DNA of 64,000 nucleotides from Amyloporia xantha (taxonomy: Eukaryota > Basidiomycota > Agaricomycetes > Polyporales > Adustoporiaceae). The position numbers and the translations under genes were made by a program. The stretch lies in the NCBI GenBank assembly GCA_036971615.1, contig JAYKKR010000018.1, forward strand, positions 620,001 through 684,000. Reading direction: 5' to 3'. The notes under the pieces are model-generated. The model saw only the letters and a list, made by a program, of their open reading frames with translations. It made no database searches and had not been told where the DNA came from. This document shows positions 11,858-24,414 of the stretch, piece after piece; the first letter of the stretch is position 1; the number at the start of each line of letters is the position of its first letter.

Positions 11858-13080
11858 TTTCAGAGCATGGCATTGACCGCACGGATCGTCGCTAATGAGT
11901 AGTACTTTATCCGTGGTAAAACACCCATTATAGAATTGTGTCGATGCTATCGATTGCAGAATTTCCTATCAAGAAGTTAGAATATCAATTGTACAGGCAT
12001 AGGAGCGTCGATAATGACGAAACATCTGTCAATATCGCCTGGCATGCATCCGTCGGCGAACGGGAGAGTGCTGATGTTGTCGGTCTTGAGTTACAAGGGC
12101 AGCCCTGTTGGATAGATGACATTGGAGCCGACCGCTACATGTGGCCAGATATAACTGCGAGGGTTGAATCAGTGTACCTAGTAGGGTGCCTACCATCTGC
12201 GTGTAACCCGAGATCACTTGAGCGGCGCGTAGTCACTCCGGAACCGCCATGGTAGCGGGAAACATCGGGTTTCGACTTGTACCGCCATGCAAATTGGGTG
12301 ACGCAGACAAGTCAAGAGTAGAAACGCTGCGGCTACCGTCAAATCACCACGAAGAATGCGAGCGTGGAAAATGTTCGAGCTTATCAATCAGTTGCGCCAT
12401 AACGCCCGCATGAATTGCGTTCAAATTTTACAATAATCCAAACTATCGTTCGACGTATCAGTTGATCGAAAAACGACACAGCTTGTGCTCACCATTCTGA
12501 GCCAATTCTTCCGGCTTGAAAGCGTGAAGCCAGACGTCGGGAAGTGTAGCCGTAAAACGGGATGATTGCGGCACAATTAGTAGGTGATGTGCAAAGTCGT
12601 CTCACCTAGTAGAGTGAGGTTAAGCCCGGGCCGCTGACAGACGTCTTTGAGCCTGGCACGCAAACGGAGCGACGAATTATACTGTGCCAGGAAACGCCAA
12701 TGTGTACAATGTACCAGAACAGGCACCATGCTGAGGTGAGTATCGCATTCTGTAGACATACCACTTGTGATTCAGCGAAACACGGGGTCGCCCTAGCGCG
12801 CAGCTTTCGTATGTGGGCACACTGAAATTGACGAAACCGTACTTTCTAGTAGGATATCTGGCGCAAGAATTACGAGGTCAACGCCTGTAGGGTTTGGAGA
12901 AAACGTAGATGAGCTGGATCGAGAATGTGCGAGCATGAATCAAACAAGGCCAACTGGTATTTGCATTCCACACACGTTAGTGAAGCGTCACTTGAGTGAA
13001 CGAACAACAGGGCATATTACGTTTGGGATAGCAGCATCCTTGAGTCACGTCTAAACTAAGAGCCTGGTGCGGTAAAGCAT
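11858..13080. other. Intergenic stretch downstream of the acyl-CoA ligase
   Basis: No gene recognised. A 105-codon plus-strand frame at 11938-12255 has no family features. The right end contains the 3' UTR of the minus-strand protease gene. Confidence 0.4.
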
Positions 13081-15200
13081 TCATAGGTCAGTGGCTAGAT
13101 TCAAACCCGTAAAGTTCGGCGTGCCAAGACCAGTGACCTGGGTGCGGTGCGAGTCGGCATTAAGAAAGAACGAAGGCAATTCAACGATGAACGTACCGGA
13201 TCCCACCCCTTGACCGCATAAAATCCCGCTGTTCCGTTACTGCACGCCAGATTATCACCAGCAATGATATCGGTGAGCATTGATGCACCCGTGGAATACA
13301 GGAACGGGTTCAAGAACCCCAAGGTTGGCCTTCCAGCCGCCAAAAGCTGGTCGTTGATCAGCGCAATAATGCTCGCAAATGTGGGCGCGGAGCAGCTCGT
13401 CCCAGAGATTGGCAATGTCTCGTTGTCGTCGTAAATAATGAATGCAGTCCCATATGCGGAGACGTCTGGATAGGCGCGACCTGAGGCATTGAATCGACCG
13501 GTGTCGTTGTTTCCGAGAACAGAGAGGAAAGACGAGACGGCGGACGACTGATAGTATGGCCTGCTCCAGTAATTCGAGAAACCACCTCCAGAGAAGGATA
13601 CACCGATTTCCGTAGGGAGCTGGGTCGTGGCACCGACGGAGGTAACACTACGGGACAACGTCATCATCCCCGGAAGTATGGCTACATTCAACGTACTCAC
13701 TAAGGGCAGCCAGAAGGAAATGTAGGTACGAATGTGGTACACTGCGCAGGATGATTTCCTGACACTCCTCCGTCTCCAGAAGCAAAAATGAGAGAAACAC
13801 CACGCGCACCCAGTTGTGCGTATGCATTGCACAAGTTGCTGTATAGCCAGTCTCAATTACTTCATTGACGCAAGGTCAGTAACAAGACCTTCCACTCACT
13901 GCGCTAGTCTCAGAGAAAATGTATCCTCGTTGTCGCCATAACTAGTAGAGATTACTTGCGGAGGTGAGTCCAGGCTGAGCAGGTAGTTCGCTGTGTTCAG
14001 AAGCGCATCGTCGAAATCACCTCCGACTGAGATGAAGGTGGCCGGAACACCGGTAGCAAGTCCAACGACATATTGAATGTCCAGATTCTAACGCGCATAA
14101 TTTTCCTGTCATACGAAATGACTCGGCACAACGGAGTACATACCGCTTCGTTACCAGCCTCTGAGCCATTCTGAGGATCCTGGCCACCGTTGACACTCTG
14201 GAAGGTAAACGTTGTCGAGGAGTTGATATCGGATCGGTATTTCTCCAAAAAGATCTGTAAACCCACGAGATGAGTGCGATGAGCTTATCCCGTCAGACAA
14301 TCGTGTGACATACCCGTAAATCCGACTCCTGAGCATACTCTCCATCGTACGCAGTGACGGCTATACTATTGCGGGTGCTGATTGCCGGAGTGGAAGGAAT
14401 ACTGTAGATATATTCAAGACAAGCTGGTGTAATCAACGGATTGCCAGGTCCACAAACGGCAGATACGTCGTCCGGGGGTTGAGCGGCAAGGGAGACTGAG
14501 CGTTTCTGTGATAAGTTCATGATGGGAGAATGTGTCATTCCAGAAGGGAACCTATGCAATATCAATTGAGTCTCGCGGAGAAATATGAGGACATGGCTTT
14601 ACGGACGTGATCGTCGGGTGAACAAGGTCGACATGGCCGACCAGCTCCGAGGGAAGTGAATACGAGAGCGTCCTAACAATCTGAAGACCAGAGGCCTCAT
14701 ACGTGAACACGGAGTAGTCGGTGGCAAGGAGGTCATTGGCTTTGCTAACAGGAACACTAATTCCAAGCCAATCCCCCGCAGGCGCTAGGACGGTTGCGTT
14801 GAGCTCATTCTCACTTAACCAATTATTCACTGCGGCCACACTCTCCGCTTTCGGAGCCACGAAAGCCTCCACCTGCGCAATCGTGGAATACTATCAGTCG
14901 ATAAATGGAACGCAATAAATAATTTGGGCAGACCTCAGACTTGCTTAGATACTGTCCGTAATTAGTGCTGATCGGATCGCTGACGTCGTACAATGAGTCT
15001 ATCAAGCCATCTATGTTGTTCTGAACCAAAGCGAGGCGCAAGCTGAGGATAGCGTCTGACGCAGCCGGTCCGCTGAGCACATAATCACTCGGAGCAGCTG
15101 CACGAGCCTCATGAACTTGGAAGTTACGATGCGCAGCCTTCCCCAGTACAAGTGTTGCGAGCAGAATAGCGATAAAAGCAGGGAAAAACACTCCGCGCAT
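13081..15200 (-). CDS. Sedolisin-family (S53) secreted protease, copy 1
   Basis: Predicted secreted serine-carboxyl peptidase of the fungal tripeptidyl-peptidase/aorsin type, active at acid pH. Eight minus-strand exons (14934-15200, 14607-14872, 14314-14551, 14144-14254, 13900-14087, 13701-13838, 13197-13647, 13081-13137) join to 571 aa. The Met at 15200 starts a signal peptide ([19 protein letters not shown]), followed by the S53 activation pro-domain ([20 protein letters not shown]). Catalytic residues are Glu293 and Asp297 (GNEANLDIQY), the oxyanion Asp in FASGDGG, and Ser487 in GTSCSAP. The C-terminus has the Ca-site region and ends TGLGTPNF. An in-frame Met 25 codons upstream exists but would bury the signal peptide. 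Intron positions and phases match the two other copies in this cluster, so the three share an ancestor. Confidence 0.93.
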
Positions 15201-16424
15201 TGTGACCAGTAGCCCTATAGAGTTAAGGATGCCCGAGGCACTGCTCAAAGTAGGGCACAAACGACAGAACCCCACCTTTTAAGCTTCAAACTGGGCGCGA
15301 ACGCAACCGCGACAGAGAAACGAAAGGGAAACAACGACAAAGATGGGAATCCCTCATACCGATCATAAGTTCGGAACTTCGTAGTCTGCGAATCCATCTC
15401 AATCTCCGCACACCGCGTGAGTGTTCACAGATACTTCGGTTTCCATCAAATTGGTTTGACAGGATTGCCGGCCGATCTGACATTGCGTAGTGTACTTAAG
15501 AGCGAAGGTCAGAATGGCCCTGGCCCTGTCATCTTCCGACCAGCGTCAACCTCTCCCTATGCACTCAATCGACCGTATAGTATAGAGAATTCTGCATAAG
15601 GGCTTACTTTGCACTATTGGGTAGACACAGAATCTAACACAAGCCAAGCATTGACTAGATGTGTCGACTCAGCCAAGACGAGACACCGAAAAGGAGGACC
15701 ACGATAAAATTTTGACATCCTGATACATAACCATTCTCCAGTCATCCCGCTGGCAGGTCGATCCAGAGCCTGCGGAACGAAAGACATGCCGAAGGGCCAG
15801 TAGTGTACGGAGAATAGAAGTCTCCATGTGTACTAGTGTAGGCAAGACAGTGGTCGCCAGCCTGAGCGGTGTCCTCTCAAGGCTCTCTTCGCTGCAGTAG
15901 TACATAGTCCCAGACCATTAGTATTAAACCTCGCCGAGCAAGTACGTAACATAATCATTCACAGCAAGAGCCCATGAGAAGGACTGAGAGATGCACACTG
16001 CTGCTGCCGAACAAGCTGCTACCGTTGAACAAAGCACGCGATTCAGTCAACGCAGCGGTTCAGTTTGATTCACGATCAATCGCCTTTTCGAATGAGCTTG
16101 ATAGCCGGGAGCATGATCCAGTCGATGCGCGGTTCAGTTTGATCGCAGTTTCGGATCAGCTTGGTTCACTCGAAGTTGACGGGAAGCTTTGTCCGGATTT
16201 CTCTTGCAACTGAGTTTCGGATCTAGGATATCTACAGCTGTCCGCTTTCAGGTTCTCTGCAGATGAAGCTTGAAGTCCCAGCTAGCCAGAGAATGGATAT
16301 GCAGCTCTCGTGCGACATAACTATCTTGTTCACCATAACCCCAAATGATCGTCACTCTGATATTCAAACTCTCGTAAACTATCGCCCGTAGATTGGAGTG
16401 GGGCCGCAGACGTCACGATGCATT
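15201..16424. other. Left part of the region between head-to-head protease genes
   Basis: It holds the 5' region of protease copy 1, with TTAAAAGG on the minus strand near 15278-15286. No gene is recognised in the rest; short open frames here have no motifs. Confidence 0.4.
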
Positions 16425-16991
16425 AGGGGAGTTCAGAGTAGGGTTTTCGAGGCGGTTTTCGCGCAGGTTTTCCGCTCAGCTTTCAGCCTCGGTGGAAACC
16501 GAAAACCGCGGTCAGCTTTGATCGTGGTGCGGAAAACCGCTTTCAGCTTTCGGCATACGGACGCGGCATTGTGGTCGGAGCTCACAATAGGGCTTTATGT
16601 AATATTCCATACTAGGCAGCTATTGTCCTCAGCTTAAGCACGACTATTATTCAACCTTGGCTCCCATTAAAATAAAACCAAATTCTTTCCAGCAGGTTAT
16701 ATCTAGTCAGTCAGAGATGAAATGCCATGTTTACACTCATAATTTTAGCCCTAGAGGAGTGAGTACACAGTGTTATGAGTAAGGTACAGTGCACAGACGT
16801 GCGGCTTTCCCCGTCCTTTCCCAGTATATTTCGGACTCCGACCGCAGTGCCGCGTCTGCGTGCCGAAAGCTGAAAGCGGTTTTCCGCACCACGATCAAAG
16901 CTGACCGCGGTTTTCGGTTTCCACCGAGGCTGAAAGCTGAGCGGAAAACCTGCGCGAAAACCGCCTCGAAAACCCTACTCTGAACTCCCCT
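16425..16991. mobile_element. 567-bp foldback (MITE-like) element
   Basis: The left end, starting AGGGGAGTTCAGAGTAGGG, is repeated in reverse complement at the right end (ending in CTCTGAACTCCCCT). The arms are about 160 bp each (16425-16585 and 16831-16991). They are nearly identical over the outer 130 bp and diverge inward. The spacer is about 245 bp. Three bases, ATT, flank each side (16422-16424 and 16992-16994) as a possible target duplication. No coding capacity is present: the short frames in the arms are mirror images of each other. It is a non-autonomous DNA transposon or foldback element; the superfamily is not determined. Confidence 0.85.
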
Positions 16992-17223
16992 ATTCAATCA
17001 TTTCAATGGCCGTACATGAGGCGTGGTTGAAGTCTGCAGACTTCGAGGGGTCTGGGGCTTGTCTAGCGTTTCTGACCTTGTACTGGAGCGTGGACGATTT
17101 ACTCTGTTTTCTCCTCGAGCTTACCTTCTTTTGCCTCACCACTCTTTCTTGTCCGGCCGGTGGTTGAAGAGGCCACGTTCCAAGTGTGTCGCCTCTTGAG
17201 TCGGCCGTCCAGTCTCAACGGAG

Positions 17224-19339
17224 ATGCCAGTCTACTCGTACGGAATGGTTTCTACTGGTCTCGTTATAGGTCTCTTCACAACACTTGTACTAAGCAAGGC
17301 GGTACCCCGCAACCCCCAAATTCATGAGGCTCGTCCAGCTGCTCCGAGTGGTTATGCGCTCAGTGGTCCCGCTGCATCGGATACTATGCTGAGTCTGCGT
17401 CTGGCTCTCGTTCAGAGCAATGTAGACGGTTTAATCGACTCCTTGTACGATGTTAGCGATCCAACCAGCGCCAACTATGGGCATCACCTGAACAAGGCTG
17501 AGGTTCGCCTGATAAACATATCGCCGTTGATCATAGACTGATTTCATTCTACATTCGCGTAGGTTGAGGCATTCGTGGCTCCAAAAGCGGAGAGTGTGGC
17601 TGCAGTGAACACCTGGTTGAGTGAGAACGATCTCAACGCCACCGTCCTATCGCCTGCTGGGGATTGGCTTGGAATCAGCATCCCCGTCAATAAGGCTAAT
17701 GACCTCCTTTCCGCCGACTACTCCGTGTTCACGCACGAGGCATCTGGCTTTCAGGCTGTTCGGACGCTCTCGTATTCACTCCCTCAAGAACTGATTGGCC
17801 ATATCGACCTCGTCCACCCCACTATCACGTTTGTAACAACCATCACCTCTCCGTATTCCGAAGCTGAGGTAACCCTGTCTAGATTCCCTTCTGTCATCAA
17901 GCATTCTCCAGTCATTCTTTCCTCCCAAGAAGGCGCTCTTTCACGTCCCACTCAAAGCTCGGATAACACGTCTGCTGTCTGCGGCCTTGGCAACACGTTC
18001 ATGACTCCGCAGTGCCTGCAATATATCTACAGCATTCCTTCCACACCTGCTACTAATTCTAGCAATAGACTTGCCGTCACTGGGTACGATGGGGAGTATG
18101 CTCAGCAGTCTGACCTCCAGGTGCGCCTCTTAATGATTCCATGTTATTGTGCACTTATAACTGAGCCTGCAGAGCTTCTTGACGGAATATCGGCCAGATA
18201 TGAACTCCTCGACAACCTTCACTGTCCAAAGTGTGAATGGAGGTCAAAATCCCCAAAATGGCTCCGAAGCGGGTATTGAAGCTGTGGGCCCTTTCGCATT
18301 GCGCTGTTCTTGCATGACCGCTCAACTTGGCATGTAGAACCTTGATACTCAATATGTAGCCGGGCTGGCCACTGGTGTTCCAGTGACATTCATATCGGTC
18401 GGAGGTGACTTCGACGATGCTCTCCTGGACACCACGAATTACTTGCTGGGCTTGGAGTCCCCTCCGCAGGTGGTCTCCACTAGCTATGGAGATAACGAAG
18501 ACGCATTTTCCCAAAAGTTGGCATAGTGAGTGCACATGCCTTCCGTTCATATGCTACGACGATCTCATCTGAACCTTCCCAAGTAATCTATGCAACGCAT
18601 ACGCGCAACTGGGTGCACGTGGTGTCTCCGTCCTCTTCGCTTCTGGAGACGGAGGCGTCTCAGGAAATCAAGAGGGCCAATGTACTACCTTCGTGCCCAC
18701 GTTCCCTTCCGGCTGCCCTTAGTGAGTGCACCGACAGTTTACAGCTGCTTGCTCTTGCTGAACTATAACCTCAGCGTCACATCTGTCGGGGCTACGACCC
18801 AGCTTCCGACGGAAGTGGCTGCGTCCTTCTCGGGAGGCGGCTTCTCGAACTACTGGGGCAGGCCAGACTACCAATCTTCCGCCGTCTCCTCATTCCTGTC
18901 TGCCCTTGGGAACAACGACACCGGCCTGTACAACGCCTCAGGTCGCGCGTACCCGGACATCTCCGCGTACGGCAACGAATTCGACATATACAATGACAAG
19001 GAGAACCTCGAAGTCTCCGGCACGAGCTGCTCGACTCCCACGTTCGCGAGCATCGTCGCGCTGTTGAACGATCAGCTCCTGGCGGCGGGAAAGTCGACTC
19101 TGGGGTTCTTGAACCCGTTCCTGTACTCTACCGCCTCATCGGCTTTCACAGATGTTGTTGCTGGTAATAATCTTGCATGCAGTAATGGAACAACGGGCTT
19201 CTACGCCGTGAAAGGATGGGATCCGGTACGCTTATCGCTGCGTCTCACTTTATATGGTGATATTGACTGACAGCGTATTAAGGTCACCGGGCTCGGGACA
19301 CCAAACTTCACCAGTCTAAGTTCAGCTGCTGGACTCTGA
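17224..19339 (+). CDS. Sedolisin-family (S53) secreted protease, copy 2
   Basis: Second S53 protease, transcribed away from copy 1. Exons 17224-17502, 17563-17828, 17883-18120, 18173-18283, 18338-18525, 18584-18721, 18775-19225 and 19283-19339 join to 575 aa with the same intron positions as copies 1 and 3. A signal peptide lies near MVSTGLVIGLFTTLVLSKA, so either the Met at 17224 or the in-frame Met at 17245 could be the start. The pro-domain contains [20 protein letters not shown]. Catalytic residues are Glu297 and Asp301 (GIEANLDTQY) and Ser491 (GTSCSTP), with the oxyanion Asp in FASGDGG. The second intron (17829-17882) is 54 nt and free of stops, so an unspliced form would insert 18 residues between pro-domain and catalytic domain. 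The first intron donor (GTTCGC) is weak. Confidence 0.92.
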
Positions 19340-21340
19340 ACATTGTATCGCTTCGGACTGGACTCTTGGACATTTCCGAACGCTATCATGGACGCTGCTA
19401 TCCAAAAATTTGAACTGTAGAATGCTTTCACTCTTTGCCACTATCACTATTACTCTGTACTCGATGCCATATCCCGCTCTTTCTCACCCGTTTCAGAACC
19501 ATTGTAATGATTGTGCTTGTTGTATCGGACATTTCGATTGCATGAACGAGTTTGTGTGACCTTGACCCTAACCCTAAAGTGGAACACACGTTCAACCGCT
19601 AGCGCTCGTCACCCGCTCGCAGCGCTCATGTCGTTCTTGACGGCCACTGGTGTATCCTCAGCTGCTGAAGCTTCTTTATTCGCTTTTTTATAGTCTATGA
19701 CAATTTCTCTGTTCTTGGCAATATCTCCGTTTGGCGATTGCTCTAACTGACACGGATCTTTGCTCGGGAAACCTGTGCATACGGAATCATCAAATCATTA
19801 TGTTAACTGACCTTGTGGGCCCGGACTCTGGTCATGTGAGTCAATTCCCTGCAGCTTCGTCAGGAATAACGCAGTCGTTTGGAACATATTACATCGTACA
19901 GATACACAGTTTTCGTTCACCGGTAGTTTCCATCCGTTGTTGATGGTAGTGCTCTACATTGACTTCCTGACCTTCTCCCGCTCACGCATTCGCTAATTGA
20001 TGGAATGATGTAGTCTTGATGTAGTCGGTCTCATATGCCGGACTGGGTATTTCACCTTCAATTCACATCCTCGGTGGAAACCCCTCCCCGGTCTCACTGT
20101 GCGCCTCACAGCGGTCTAAATTAGACCTCTGTTTGAGTCGTTTGACGGTTTCTTTGAAGCCGTTAAAAGGCCTGAAATGGTGGAAATAGTCCGTTTTACG
20201 TTCCACACTAACGGCCGAAAAGTTAAGCCGGTATGTTTCCGTTTTCGACCTTTCATGAAATTACTGTGCCCAGTCGAATTTAGTCCGTTTATCGATCATA
20301 ATACTCACACCGTAAACGATCCAATATTCGAACAAGCAATGGTTGGCATTGCGGTATATAAACAAACTAAATTAGATTGATATTACGACTCTTTACAATA
20401 CACAAATTGGATTCAAATATGCAATTGTGAAGCTACATTAGACCCCAGCTACAATAGCACATAGAGCAGAAAGATTTACGGTCTGCGCCTGCAGGAGTAA
20501 GACATTGCGTATAGGACAAATGAGACATGTGAAACTTCACGATTTTGACTGATGGGTTGACACTCTCAGCATGCCCATTGCAGCCGACCTACTGCTCTAA
20601 TAAACATCATTGCTCATGCCGTGTGCTACGAGTCCAGATGAGGCATGACTGGGAGGTTGATCAGTTGCGATCCGAGTTGGATGATGTAGACGTCCACGCA
20701 CCAATTGTAGACCCGCCTCTCAGATACTGTCCTGCACTCCATAACGGCTGTGTTCGGTTGTGCGCGTGCAGGCATGGCACCAGTAGACTGTCTGGTAGTG
20801 TAGATGGCGTACAGTGAGTAATGTGAGGTAGGACAGCCTGTCAGTATGAGAGGACTCGAAGAATGGAAACAGGGCAAGTGCATGGCCCTATGTTGCCCTT
20901 GACAATTAGTGACAGTATGGTGTCTCTCCAGTGCGGGTGTCAATGCACAGCGTATGACTGCGCATAGTGCATACGCTGCGCGCTGAGAACCACCAGGGGA
21001 GCGTTGGAGAGAGAGACGAGACAGACGTACGTGGCGATGCTAGCGTTGGATGACTCATCACAAGTGCTGCTCGGATGATCCCGTGTCTCATACATTGTGC
21101 GGCATGCACGACAACGGACGGAAAACGACTTACAAAACGACCGAAGTGGAAGGGTCGAAAATGTGTATATTTTTCGATTTCGACCAAATACATCCTTTTA
21201 GCGATCGAAAGACACTTTTCGATCCAACTACGGTTGAATTTCGGCCGCTGTGGTGCACACAGTGTCTATATAATGGCGGTCGTTGTTGAATGCACGGCTC
21301 AGTTTTACTGTTTTATTCTCTCACGGAGCTCTTCGGTTAA
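19340..21340. other. 2-kb stretch between protease copies 2 and 3
   Basis: No gene is recognised. It contains two CGAAA/GGCCG-rich patches (about 20150-20300 and 21110-21260) that may be old transposon ends, and the promoter of copy 3 at the right. Confidence 0.4.
21267..21273 (+). promoter_or_regulatory. TATA box of protease copy 3
   Basis: TATATAA lies 68 bp upstream of the ATG at 21341, ideal spacing for a fungal inducible gene. Confidence 0.55.
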
Positions 21341-23480
21341 TTGGACATGTTGTCCTCGTTCCTTGTTCCCTCCTTATTATCGGCACTCGTTTTTGGTGAG
21401 CCTCTTCTAGGCAACTTTCGAGTGCACGAGGCTCTCGAAAACATCCCGACCGGCTTCGTAGCGCAAGGGCCTGCAGCCCCAGGTGCTTTGCTCAACCTGC
21501 GCCTTGCTCTTGTTCAGAACGATATTGGCGGACTAGTGGACGCATTATACAACGTCAGCACGCCGTCTAGCCCCAGCTATGGTCAGTACCTCAGCAAACA
21601 GGAGGTACGCATTCAAGCCTTATTTATTCAAGGAGGGTCTTAGTGAGCGTTCTACCAGGTGGAGGCCTATGTCACTCCGAGTGCCGAGAGCAACGCCGCA
21701 GTTAACTCTTGGCTCAATGAGAACGGGCTGAACGCCTCTGCCCTAACATCTGCTGGCGATTGGCTTGCGATTCAGGTTCCTGTCAGCAAAGCGAACGAAT
21801 TATTTAACACGAATTTCTCTGTCTTTACCCATGTAGCGACTGGACTGCAGACCGTTCGAACACTTTCATACTCCATCCCCGAGAAACTAACGGGCCACCT
21901 CGATCTGGTTCATCCAACGATAACGTAGGTCCCTGATTCCTTGCTGTCATTTGATGATTGTCTGGCGTGCATTTACTCAATTTTACTCCGAGACAGATTC
22001 CCGGATCCATACGGGAACAATGGCCGCCCCCTAGCATACAGCAATACTGTGAATCTTGAGGTGGACAACGTGTCGTCTGCCTGCGCAAACATCACTTTCA
22101 TGACACCGGCATGCTTACAATACCTGTATAAAATACCGAGCACGCCTGCGACTAGTGCTTCCAATCACCTGGCCGTCACAGGCTATGAGGGCTCGTGGGC
22201 GAATGAAGCAGATTTGATGGTGAGCTCTACCACGAACGGCTCACAGCTAAGCTCCCAACAGAACTCATGCACATGGATACGCAGGAATTCTTGGCGAAAT
22301 ACAGGCCTGATATGAACTCCTCGACCACGTTCACTCTTCAGACACTTGATGGAGGCGTGAATATCCAAAATCGCTCTTTGGCTGGAGGCGAACCTGTAAG
22401 CTTCATTTATAAACAAACACATTCAATCTGTACGATTCTCACACATCCACTAACAGGCTCTCGACACGCAGTATACCATTGGTATCGCGACAGACGTCCC
22501 GACAACATTTATATCGGTAGGTGGAAACTGGTCAACCGATGGGTTTTTAGGGTCATTGCTAGACACAGCGAATTACTTGCTTGGGGAGACGACGCCTCCT
22601 CAGGTAGTGACTACGAGCTATGGTTTGAATGAGAACTTAGTTTCGCCCAAGCTGGCCGAGTACGTATGTTTCATGTGTACCTGGTCCAGATAGGCTTAAC
22701 TCTCTTCTATCGCAGAAATCTCTGTAATGCATATGCTCAATTGGGTGCTCGGGGCGTATCTATGCTCTTCGCTTCTGGAGACGGCGGCGTTTCGGGTCTC
22801 CATTATCTTCCACCTGGTGAAGAATGCACAACCTTCCTGCCCACGTTTCCCTCCACCTGCCCCTAGTATGTCCCCCCTTGCTGACGTGATTGGCCTCTGA
22901 ACGCATGAATTTCTTCAGTGTTACCTCAGTCGGAGGCACCGTCGACATTCCGGAAACCGCGGCGAATTTATCAAGCGGAGGATTCTCCAATCACTTCACT
23001 CGGCCTGACTATCAATCTGCTGCTGTCTCTTCATATCTGTCCATTCTAGGCAACAACGACACTGGCCTTTACAACGCATCTGGACGTGGGTACCCTGACG
23101 TCGCCGCGTATGCTGTGAACTATACCGTTGTCCTCGATGCCGCGGTCGTTCCGCTCACCGGTACAAGCTGTGCCACGCCTGTGTTCGCGAGTGTCATTGC
23201 ATTGCTCAATGACAAGCTTATCGCTGCGGGAAAGCCAGTGTTGGGCTTCCTGAACCCATTCCTATATTCAAAGGGTGCCTCTGCCTTGAATGACATTGTG
23301 TCTGGCAACAACCGTGCATGCGCCAACGACACCGGATTCGATGCTGCTGTCGGCTGGGACCCTGTATGTAATCTCAGTCATTATAGATTCCCAGTGCACA
23401 TCGTTAACCACCGGCACAAACAGATCACCGGGCTCGGTACCCCGAAGTTTGCTCTACTGCTGGAGGCGGTCGGGCTGTAG
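21341..23480 (+). CDS. Sedolisin-family (S53) secreted protease, copy 3
   Basis: Third S53 protease of the cluster and the most diverged. Exons 21341-21604, 21659-21924, 21997-22219, 22285-22395, 22457-22659, 22716-22865, 22919-23363 and 23424-23480 join to 572 aa. A signal peptide (MLSSFLVPSLLSALVFG) precedes the activation pro-domain ([20 protein letters not shown]). Catalytic residues are Glu287 and Asp291 (GGEPALDTQY) and Ser489 (GTSCATP); the oxyanion Asp is in FASGDGG. Several Asn-X-Ser/Thr sites suggest N-glycosylation, as expected of secreted fungal proteases. Exon structure matches copies 1 and 2. It is predicted to act outside the cell in nutrient protein degradation; substrate specificity cannot be told from sequence. 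Confidence 0.93.
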
Positions 23481-23849
23481 TAGAGATTCATGCTTACTTC
23501 CGTCGCTTACTGTGAACTTATCCATATCTGACTGCTTCCTCGAGTATAACAGCGAGGATTCCGCTTCCAGAGTACTGATTGATGCTGTGAGAAGGACAGA
23601 CTTCATATGTGACCAATTGCAAGTTGTAACTACATGAGACGACGATTTGCAGCGATGTCTCAGGCTCTCAGCTGACTTGGACATGAGAAAGAACGACTGT
23701 CTGCTCAGGCTTATCTATGAGGCTATGTATAAGAACTTTGGACTGCCGTGTCCGCACCAGATATACCCAACGTTCAACTATTGAACTGCGTATCTAGTAT
23801 CTACGCCTTATTCAGCTGAGCTAACCACCAGACCGACTTCGGCCCGCTC
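23481..23849. other. Intergenic, with promoter of the YCII-domain gene
   Basis: No gene seen. TATAAG at 23728-23733 lies 117 bp before the ATG at 23850. Confidence 0.45.
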
Positions 23850-24414
23850 ATGAGTGCTACAGTCTTATACGCTCGCCTCGGTCGCACTTGTACACTTCCG
23901 CGCACATTTCCACGACCTACGACCTCTCATACGTTTGCTTTACGAACGATGTCCACCCCACCTGCAGGTCCTACTCTCCATAAGTTCGTGGTATGGGCGC
24001 CCGACATGACAGACCCGGATGCTCTTCAACGCCGTCTCTCTGTGCGTAGCAAGCATCTGGAGAATTCGGAGGGGCTGCATAACTCTGGCTTCATAAGTTC
24101 GTAGACACCATGTTTTCTCGTGCATGTGTCTAGTTTGACCTCACATATCACTCAGGGATCGGAGGTGCTCTGCTTACCCCCGAGTCGATTGCTTCACCCA
24201 CCGCCGAGAAAAAGATGGTAGGGTCAATGATAATCTGCGAGGCAGAAAGTCTCGACGCTGTGAGGAAACTTATGGAGGAGGATATCTACTACAAATCGGG
24301 CGTTGTAAGTTTTTCAGGCTGTCCCGTGTCACGGAATGTCTGAAAGATCTCATATGTTTTCAGTGGGACAAGGAGAAAATGTTGATTCTCCCGTTCCTCA
24401 CTGCGCACATGTAG
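23850..24414 (+). CDS. YCII-domain protein, probably mitochondrial
   Basis: Three exons (23850-24096, 24156-24304, 24364-24414) join in phase to 148 aa. The C-terminal 100 residues match the YCII-related fold: TLHKFVVWAPDMTDPDALQR, RSKHLEN, a glycine turn at RIGGALL, then MVGSMIICEAESLDAVRKL and a YYKSGVWDKEKMLILPF ending. The N-terminal 33 residues before the second Met (23949) are rich in Arg, Thr and Ala without acidic residues, consistent with a mitochondrial presequence; starting at 23949 would give a cytosolic form. YCII proteins are small dimeric enzymes or regulators of mostly unknown function. The first donor (GTTCGT) is weak but the join restores the conserved GFIRIGG. Confidence 0.85.

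Noticed and set aside
16398..16997. Two mirror ORFs of 79 and 74 codons with identical cores
   Set aside because: They arise from the two arms of the foldback element and have no coding signs.
19563..19576. CCCTAACCCTAA resembling a telomere repeat
   Set aside because: Only two units are present and host genes continue on both sides, so it is chance or an interstitial trace at most.
20150..21260. CGAAA/GGCCG-rich patches as ends of one transposon
   Set aside because: The patches share word style but I could not align them as inverted or direct repeats.
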